Source of the DNA: a virus
DNA length: 37,258 bases
Reading direction: 5' to 3' (one strand)
IMG/VR virus record: IMGVR_UViG_3300049717_000205
Location: 1-37,258 of that record
Position 1 is the stretch's first letter; every line of letters begins with the position of its first letter. The position numbers were made by a program, and so were the translations under genes. The notes under the pieces were generated by a model that did not search any database, was not told where the DNA came from, and saw only the letters and a list, made by a program, of their open reading frames with translations. Below are positions 32,309 through 37,258 of the stretch, one piece after another.

Positions 32309-32745
32309 TACCGTCCCTTTCTGGTTTCTTTGCAATCAGGATATTTTATACAACCGTAGAACTTTCCAAACTTGCCTTCACGTAGCACCATCCATTCGCC
32401 GCATCGACATTTAATAAGACCGTGATTAACTTGTTCGTTTATCGACAGCAGCCGCGTTTCAAGATTGTTACGCCATCCCTGCACTCGATACACCTTTGCA
32501 TCGCTGCCGACACCTCGACTATGTTTGGTAGAGTAAATTACAAGACGAATTGCGTCTTCTCCGACACCTCTTGACATTCCTCCCAAGGTTACGGAGGAAT
32601 ACATCCGAATTTCGAGATCCGATTTATCGGTCACAGCCTTAACAAAGACCAATTCATGAGTCCCTGGAACGACGATTTGCTTAAAACTGCGAGCCTCCAT
32701 AAACTCATTCATTTCCTCGATCGATATTCTCTGGTACGAGCTCAT
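32308..32745 (-). CDS. Topoisomerase-type C4 zinc-finger protein
   Basis: 145 aa. Residues about 1-100 lack a known motif but resemble Nuc/restriction-like small alpha-beta proteins (FVKAVTDKSDLEIRMYSSVT...). Residues about 110-140 are a topoisomerase I-type zinc finger, CRCGEWMVLREGKFGKFYGCIKYPDC, which binds single-stranded DNA. It overlaps radC by ATGA, has AGAGGA upstream, and may act in DNA repair or replication. Confidence 0.72.
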   Translation of the reverse strand: MSSYQRISIEEMNEFMEARSFKQIVVPGTHELVFVKAVTDKSDLEIRMYSSVTLGGMSRGVGEDAIRLVIYSTKHSRGVGSDAKVYRVQGWRNNLETRLLSINEQVNHGLIKCRCGEWMVLREGKFGKFYGCIKYPDCKETRKGR

Positions 32746-33233
32746 AGAAGTCCTCTTTCAGCGAATGATGTAAAAAATCCCCCCTCGCCAAAAATGATAT
32801 GATCCTGCACAGGAATACCCAGTATCTTTCCGGATTCAACCAACTGTTTTGTGATCGATATATCCTCTTGGCTTGGTTCTAAATTTCCACTCGGATGATT
32901 GTGTGCAAACATAACGGCAGATCCACAGCACGTAATCGCAGCACGAAACGCCTCACGTGGATGCACTAATGATGAATTGACAATGCCAATACTTACCGTG
33001 TCAATCGCTACACATACCATTCTGGCGTTCATGACGAACACCATGAATTTCTCGGTCGGTGCCTCGTGGAATAGAAATCCATAATTACTCGCAAGGTCCG
33101 ATGGCTGATTAATAGATTCTCGCTTAAATCCGCTCGGCATTCCCTCTACATCACGCAATCGCCATACCATCTCTTTCAAGCGATATGATTCATACGTGGG
33201 AACGACACACCTATGATACTCTTGCTTCCTCAT
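32742..33233 (-). CDS. radC: RadC-like JAMM domain protein
   Basis: 163 aa. The C-terminal half is the RadC/DUF2466 JAB domain: HNHPSGNLEPSQEDISITKQL with zinc ligands H-x-H and the later Asp, then GIPVQDHIIFGEGGFFTSFAERG. This is the usual RadC ending. RadC has no proven DNA repair role; phage and mobile-element copies are common and may act on other proteins or nucleic acid. It is the first gene after the promoter at 33325-33296. The N-terminal helix-hairpin-helix of long RadC proteins is missing. Confidence 0.87.
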   Translation of the reverse strand: MRKQEYHRCVVPTYESYRLKEMVWRLRDVEGMPSGFKRESINQPSDLASNYGFLFHEAPTEKFMVFVMNARMVCVAIDTVSIGIVNSSLVHPREAFRAAITCCGSAVMFAHNHPSGNLEPSQEDISITKQLVESGKILGIPVQDHIIFGEGGFFTSFAERGLL

Positions 33234-33263
33234 CTGCTTTTCCTCTACTGTTTATTATATATG

Positions 33264-33294
33264 TTCATTATTTATTAAGTAATGTTATAATGAA
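33264..33294. promoter_or_regulatory. Inverted repeat at the radC promoter start
   Basis: TTCATTAT (33264-33271) and ATAATGAA (33287-33294) form an 8-bp inverted repeat with a 15-bp spacer, lying immediately downstream of the -10 element. A dimeric repressor bound here would block initiation. Confidence 0.5.
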
Positions 33295-33295
33295 T

Positions 33296-33325
33296 AATAT
33301 AACTTGTGAGTGACCGTGGTGTCAA
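33296..33325 (-). promoter_or_regulatory. Promoter of the radC-zinc-finger operon
   Basis: TTGACA (33325-33320) and TATATT (33301-33296) are separated by 18 bp. They lie in the 203-bp gap between the ATPase and radC, which holds no other credible gene. Confidence 0.7.
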
Positions 33326-33436
33326 TATTATGGCCTTTCTAAAAACTTGATTGTTTAATGGTATAGGTTATGAGCTAAGAAGCCGCTATAAAACATTTGG
33401 GATCGATTGTTACCGCATTGGGAATGAATTGAGTGT

Positions 33437-34738
33437 TCATCTGGATTGTTTTTTTAGCTCTTCCATCTTGACCATTCCGTCTTCAATTGTTATGCCGTTG
33501 CCCCGACTCCCCACCTGAGTCGTAAAGAATTGAAAGTCCTTATCCGTCTCCGCTGCCTTGATGAACAAAGCATATGCATCATCGTCCAACTTTTCGATTC
33601 CATCAACGCATACGATCTTGAGCTTACCAGCCATTGCCTTGGCGATGCCGATAGCAATATCAACCTGTTCTTGCCCACTGAGCAAATCGAATCCTTTACC
33701 ATCGACCAATAACCCATCGTCGGCAATTACCATGTCTTTCACAGGAAGGTTGATTCGTTTCATCAACTGCGCCGGAACATCCACAGAAAGAGTCTGTACG
33801 ATCTTATCGAGCCGCGCCGATTCTTCACGAGCGCCAACATATTCCTGCCGCAGCGTAGTGAGCTTCTCTACATCGTTGATATGATCTTTCTGTTTCTGCA
33901 GTTCGGTCATCCGATCCTTGAGGCCGGTTACGTCCACTACCTTTATCGAATCACGAAGACTTACCTTGCCGAGCCGCTCCTGTCGTTTCTGCGAGATCTT
34001 CCGTTCGAGATCGGCGATGTCGGTATCAATACGCTTCACGTCTTCGTCTAAACTAAAACGACGTGCATTTTCTTGTTCGCCTTTGCTGATGTCATCGAGC
34101 AATCCCTTATACTCGTTCGGGTCATAGTCGTCGACAACAACATCTTTCGGAATCAATTTTGCTTGTTCCTGACCCGCTTTCAGTTTCGCATCCATCGTTC
34201 TGTTCGACACCGTGCGAATATCGTAATAATGTTTTCGCAGCTTCTCCACGATGACCAGTGCGTGCGACTTCAACATCTCCAGAGCCAGAGGAAACGGTTC
34301 CTTAGTCCAACCCTCAATCTCTGCCTGTGTCAATCGTAATGGAAAAGATTCCAGTACATACTGAACCTGCTCAGACTGTTTGCAGAGAAAGAACTCAGCC
34401 GGATTGAAAGCAAAGCCGCCGACGATGCTATCAAGATATTCCTGCGGTCGTTTGATGTCCTCACCATTGGTATCGCAAACCGTTAGCGATGGTTTGCCAC
34501 TGGCGGGAATCGTCCTTGAAATATACGCTTCATCCAACTCAATCAAGATACTGGCCGAATCCTCACCTTTCCTAATTTTGTCTGCCTGATTGCCAGAAAC
34601 AAATGCCGCCTCGATCGCTTTCAGGAGAGATGTCTTGCCCTGCCTATTCTTTCCCTTGAAGACATTGACATCTTTTGCGATAATATCAATCTCTCTTAAA
34701 CCAAGAAAGTTTCTAATCTGCAACCGTTTAATTTTCAT
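33437..34738 (-). CDS. RecF/SbcC-like ATPase
   Basis: 433 aa. Walker A GKNRQGKTSLL at residues 29-39 after a typical beta-strand start (KRLQIRNFLGLREIDI). A coiled-coil middle spans about 210-330 and the ABC signature LSGQE lies at 353-357. Walker B is KIVCVDGIEKLD, where the usual catalytic Glu directly after Asp is a Gly. This is an SMC-like head found in phage recombination or replication genes; no SbcD-type nuclease gene adjoins it. The ATG at 34738 has AAGGAG upstream. Confidence 0.84.
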   Translation of the reverse strand: MKIKRLQIRNFLGLREIDIIAKDVNVFKGKNRQGKTSLLKAIEAAFVSGNQADKIRKGEDSASILIELDEAYISRTIPASGKPSLTVCDTNGEDIKRPQEYLDSIVGGFAFNPAEFFLCKQSEQVQYVLESFPLRLTQAEIEGWTKEPFPLALEMLKSHALVIVEKLRKHYYDIRTVSNRTMDAKLKAGQEQAKLIPKDVVVDDYDPNEYKGLLDDISKGEQENARRFSLDEDVKRIDTDIADLERKISQKRQERLGKVSLRDSIKVVDVTGLKDRMTELQKQKDHINDVEKLTTLRQEYVGAREESARLDKIVQTLSVDVPAQLMKRINLPVKDMVIADDGLLVDGKGFDLLSGQEQVDIAIGIAKAMAGKLKIVCVDGIEKLDDDAYALFIKAAETDKDFQFFTTQVGSRGNGITIEDGMVKMEELKKQSR

Positions 34739-34769
34739 TACTCTACTCCTTGATTGTTAATTTCAAAAT

Positions 34770-35297
34770 TCAGACACACATTTCTAACGGTTTCAACCGA
34801 GCCAATGCAGATCTTTTATTTTTTGCCTGCTCTATAGCAGTTGCCCACCTGCAATTCCCAGGTTCATAGTTTCCGTCGTTATCAATCCGGTCAATCGAGT
34901 GTTCGGGTGTCGGCGGTTCTCCCATATCTTCCAAGAATGCTTCAAATGACTCCAACCATCTCTGGCAAACGGTAATACCGCGTCCACCATAATTTTCATA
35001 AGATTTACGATGAGGATTGTAACAACGAGATTTTATACCAGTCCAACACCTATAAGTCTTTGTACTTATTTTCTGTCCATCGGGCAAGTTTGACCTGTGA
35101 CCATGTTTGAAATTATTATGACTGCAACCGCAATGAGAGACACAACCATTTCTTAAGTTCTTCCCATATACAACCTTCTCAACTCCACAATCACATTTGC
35201 ATAAATATCGAGCACTACCATGACGATCAACACTGTTAAAAGCAACAACCACGAACAGTCCATACCTCTTACCCACCATATCAATTCTTCGATGCAT
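34770..35297 (-). CDS. HNH endonuclease
   Basis: 175 aa. An N-terminal region with cysteines (LCKCDCG...HCGC) is followed by the phage HNH module [26 protein letters not shown]...CQRWL...[33 protein letters not shown]. The last part carries the His and Asn residues of the active site. Free-standing enzymes like this cut DNA at intron- or gene-insertion sites, and often spread by homing. It overlaps the preceding gene by 17 nt. Confidence 0.87.
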   Translation of the reverse strand: MHRRIDMVGKRYGLFVVVAFNSVDRHGSARYLCKCDCGVEKVVYGKNLRNGCVSHCGCSHNNFKHGHRSNLPDGQKISTKTYRCWTGIKSRCYNPHRKSYENYGGRGITVCQRWLESFEAFLEDMGEPPTPEHSIDRIDNDGNYEPGNCRWATAIEQAKNKRSALARLKPLEMCV

Positions 35298-35550
35298 TGC
35301 TATTCCTTTTTAAATATTCATCAATATCCGCTGACGCATCTTCCATGTCGCCACTATCAAAATCTTCCATGAGCGCAATCAGCATCTCGTCCCCAGCCAT
35401 ATTTAATCCATCCGGTTCAACTTCATAGGTCTCATCACACGAAGGATTCGTACAATGAACTTCCACCATGTCATCGAAACCTGCAGTACCGACAATTTCA
35501 AGCTTACCGGTTTTGCATTCCTTGCATTTACTTTCCGTTAGCGTTGCCAT
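35281..35550 (-). CDS. Small zinc-ribbon acidic protein
   Basis: 89 aa from the ATG at 35550, which has GGAGAGG upstream; an earlier in-frame start at 35649 would overlap the previous gene and lacks support. N-terminal CKEC...CTNPSC forms a zinc ribbon (residues about 9-36). The rest is acidic ([17 protein letters not shown]), possibly DNA-mimicking or protein-interacting. Function unknown. Confidence 0.74.
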   Translation of the reverse strand: MATLTESKCKECKTGKLEIVGTAGFDDMVEVHCTNPSCDETYEVEPDGLNMAGDEMLIALMEDFDSGDMEDASADIDEYLKRNSNASKN

Positions 35551-35621
35551 AACATCCTCTCCATTTATTTTTGTGATGAATGAATATAACTTTGGAGTTC
35601 GTATTGATTCCAATCGCTGCC

Positions 35622-36296
35622 TTAACTGTATTTCAAGACGGTCTTGCACTCAGGACAACGACCACTATCCTCGTAAAAACCGCTGTCACATTTTGAACAA
35701 TAACCACAGCTTGTGATCTTCACATATCGCGGATACCGGTCATCATCTTTCTCTACCATCTCGATCGCGCCGGCAACCACCCTGCGTAAAATCATAACGA
35801 CATTCACCGTTGCTTCGCCAGCCCAATTCTTTCTCAAGAACTTGTCAATAGAACTCTGCTTGTTGAAGTCGAAGAATACATCCCGGCCATTGGTGAAGAC
35901 GTGGTTATGAAGAATGAGTTCCAGTATCGATTCCTCTTCCATTCCGAGTTCGTGCCACGGATACATGGACAAAGTACCCTGCCAGAAGCTGTTACCGCCG
36001 CCCAGATCACAGTGGGTGATGTTGTTCATACGGCCATCATAGTCGATAATCAGTTTCTTAATATTGACCGTCATCTGGAAATCGGCACCGTTCGCACTCT
36101 CTACCCGGGTGCAGTATGCCTCGATCTTGTCGACCAATGACAACTTCACATTCCAGTAACGGTCAAACTCTTCCGTAGACTTCTTTTTCTTTACCCTCTC
36201 CAGATACCGTCGAATCTTTATAGACGGCTGTTTCTTAAAATGGAATCCATTGAGCTTGTGCTCCAATTCCAATGGATACTGAGTTATATTTGACAT
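35622..36296 (-). CDS. Unknown protein with C-terminal zinc ribbon
   Basis: 224 aa. N-terminal basic helix (KLNGFHFKKQPSIKIRRYLERVKKKKSTEEFDRYW), central mixed alpha/beta part including CDLGGGNSFWQGTLSMYPWHELG, and a C-terminal ribbon CGYCSKC...RCPECK. GGAG lies before the ATG at 36296. It looks like a phage early protein; nothing more is recognised. Confidence 0.7.
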   Translation of the reverse strand: MSNITQYPLELEHKLNGFHFKKQPSIKIRRYLERVKKKKSTEEFDRYWNVKLSLVDKIEAYCTRVESANGADFQMTVNIKKLIIDYDGRMNNITHCDLGGGNSFWQGTLSMYPWHELGMEEESILELILHNHVFTNGRDVFFDFNKQSSIDKFLRKNWAGEATVNVVMILRRVVAGAIEMVEKDDDRYPRYVKITSCGYCSKCDSGFYEDSGRCPECKTVLKYS

Positions 36297-36308
36297 AACC
36301 TTCTCCGC

Positions 36309-36590
36309 TTATTTGTTCAAAATATCTCGTGCTTGCTTGACGACGTTGGCTTCCGCATCGTTGTGATTGACAATTTCTTTCAGTATCAAGTCCATCAGAT
36401 CCGGATCCATACGCTTATATCTGAGTCTCAGCACGTATTCGGTCCGGCTTCCACTCTGTTTCAGGGTCTTGATCGCTACCATCAACACCCGCTTGTTACT
36501 GACCAGAAACCATAGCAATTTCATAAATCCTATCAATCGCGACCATATCAACAAGTCATCCACATGCTCTCCGTTCTTCTCCGTTACCAT
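36309..36590 (-). CDS. Small protein of unknown function
   Basis: 93 aa from the ATG at 36590 with GAAGG 5 nt upstream; GTG or TTG codons just before it sit too close to that site. A hydrophobic stretch (residues about 18-29, LIGFMKLLWFLVS) is followed by a basic strand-helix region (SGSRTEYVLRLRYKRMDPDLMDLILKEIV). Possibly membrane-associated. The gene ends 12 nt before the 36296 start, so the two are co-transcribed. Confidence 0.6.
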   Translation of the reverse strand: MVTEKNGEHVDDLLIWSRLIGFMKLLWFLVSNKRVLMVAIKTLKQSGSRTEYVLRLRYKRMDPDLMDLILKEIVNHNDAEANVVKQARDILNK

Positions 36591-36611
36591 CAACACCTTC
36601 TTTCCTTGATT

Positions 36612-36767
36612 TCAGTTCAATTTCGCAAAGTGTCTCACCGGTGAGACAAATGAATCCACCGCCGACAGATTCAGCAATCTCATGATGCCGGAACCTGATA
36701 GCGTTACAATCCAAGCACCTACAAACTTATCGGCTTCTGCAAATGGCACACGAATATTCTGACTCAT
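36612..36767 (-). CDS. Small protein, 51 aa, containing the palindrome
   Basis: ATG at 36767 follows AAAGG 7 nt away; the frame reads MSQNIRVPFAEADKFVGAWIV... to FAKLN and stops at 36612. It lies between the promoter at 36896-36868 and the next gene. The palindrome at 36631-36648 is inside its last codons. The frame may be a true small gene or a chance frame in the leader. No family recognised. Confidence 0.5.
   Translation of the reverse strand: MSQNIRVPFAEADKFVGAWIVTLSGSGIMRLLNLSAVDSFVSPVRHFAKLN
36631..36648. repeat. Palindrome TGTCTCACCGGTGAGACA, copy 2
   Basis: A perfect 18-bp palindrome whose central 16 bp equal those at 18464-18479. It lies about 40 bp upstream of the gene starting at 36590. 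Confidence 0.7.
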
Positions 36768-36867
36768 AAACTACCTTTCTTGGATTTTAGGGGAATTTCA
36801 GCATGCAGGGGATTCGGTACGGGAAGCGTCTGGTCGAGACCATCTTGTCCCTTTCGCTCCGCTGTTC

Positions 36868-36896
36868 AATATAAACAGTATTATTTCATTTGTCAA
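36868..36896 (-). promoter_or_regulatory. Promoter at the right-hand gene cluster
   Basis: TTGACA (36896-36891) and TATATT (36873-36868) are 17 bp apart on the minus strand in an AT-rich 244-bp gap (36768-37011). CTGTT (36862-36866) and AACAG (36874-36878) form an inverted repeat straddling the -10, a possible operator; it is one base too long for a classic LexA box. The rest of the gap shows scattered GTAC repeats around 36953-36975 but no gene. Confidence 0.68.
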
Positions 36897-37011
36897 GATA
36901 TATTATATATTTAATATAATAAGTACTTAATAGATTTAGTTTAATAGATTAAATGTACAAGTACTAATATGTACGATTTTCGATTTTAAAAATTGCGATG
37001 ACCCCCACCTA

Positions 37012-37236
37012 TTACCCGTCCTCATCGCCAGACGAAATGGAAACAGTGCTTTTGCACTCGACTCGTGTGGCATAAACGGGATGACCGGACTCACGAGCCA
37101 CTTGTAACGATTTCTTTATTTCACACCATACGCATACGTCCTCGGCATCAACTACATTGCCACAACCACATACTCTTGCCTCGGCCACGGCATTGAATAT
37201 CGGTTTCTTCTGATACTCAGAGAGTTGTTTTTTCAT
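37012..37236 (-). CDS. Zinc-ribbon protein, possibly incomplete at right edge
   Basis: At least 74 aa from the ATG at 37236. The same frame is open to the edge at 37258 without a stop (SCESEEE before the Met), and no clear ribosome site precedes this ATG, so the true start may lie outside. CGCG...CVWC at about 23-40 forms a small zinc ribbon. The C-terminus is Ser/Asp-rich. Function unknown. Confidence 0.6.
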   Translation of the reverse strand: MKKQLSEYQKKPIFNAVAEARVCGCGNVVDAEDVCVWCEIKKSLQVARESGHPVYATRVECKSTVSISSGDEDG

Positions 37237-37258
37237 TTCTTCTTCGCTTTCACAAGAT

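Noticed and set aside
33375-33440. 21-codon frame starting at an ATGA overlap with the ATPase stop
   Set aside because: The overlap is attractive but there is no ribosome site and no recognisable sequence; left out as unsupported.
36780-36860. Possible tRNA-like or tiny-peptide segment with GGTC/GACC pairing
   Set aside because: No cloverleaf could be drawn and the 18-codon frame is not supported; treated as promoter leader.
1-37258. CRISPR array, diversity-generating retroelement, insertion sequence, integrase
   Set aside because: No repeat-spacer pattern, no reverse transcriptase motif, and no transposase or integrase signature were seen among the frames of either strand.

Overview
The window is most of the late region, plus part of the early region, of a contractile-tailed (myovirus-type) phage or prophage. 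Every supported gene lies on the minus strand, so the genetic order runs from high to low coordinates. The host is probably a member of the Bacteroidota/Chlorobi group, perhaps Ignavibacteria. This is an inference from an incomplete lipoprotein at the left edge (847 down to 1), whose lipobox, proline linker and propeller-like repeats resemble a lipoprotein family common in those genomes, and from the CxxC...HxxC finger at the start of the HipA-type kinase. Shine-Dalgarno sequences of AGGAG type precede most genes, and five sigma-70-like promoters (TTGACA-like / TATAAT-like, 17-18 bp spacing) can be read directly.

Right part (about 37.2 to 30 kb): early or accessory genes. These are many small zinc-ribbon proteins, a RecF/SbcC-like ATPase, an HNH endonuclease, a RadC-type JAMM protein, a topoisomerase-type zinc-finger protein and an LPD29-domain protein. 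Between about 29.9 and 28.3 kb sits a complete hipB-hipS-hipT tripartite toxin-antitoxin cassette. Its promoter carries three near-identical 12-bp palindromes spaced exactly 40 bp apart. Next come a gene of unknown function and a compact promoter-hairpin-terminator unit (27.88 to 27.72 kb) that looks like a small structured RNA.

Middle (27.6 to 20 kb): head and neck genes. The first large gene encodes a fused prohead protease, scaffold and major capsid protein, followed by an intrinsic terminator. Then come a C2H2 zinc-finger protein, a MuF-type head protein fused to a lethal-factor-like zinc metallopeptidase domain, connector proteins and tail completion proteins. Terminase and portal genes are not in the window.

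Left part (20 to 1.1 kb): tail sheath, tail tube, a tail assembly chaperone pair joined by a -1 frameshift on a T TTT TTT slippery site, tape measure, CIS-tube/LysM proteins, VgrG/gpD-like hub, spike, gp25-like, gpJ-like and gpI-like baseplate proteins. After these come several fibre or adhesin genes interleaved with membrane (holin/spanin-like) genes, a lytic transglycosylase and an FN3 protein. Many head-tail genes are coupled through ATGA or TAATG overlaps, consistent with one long late operon. The most notable features are the HipBST cassette and its operators, the MuF-zincin fusion, the protease-capsid fusion, the frameshift, and the RNA-like elements around the capsid and tube genes.
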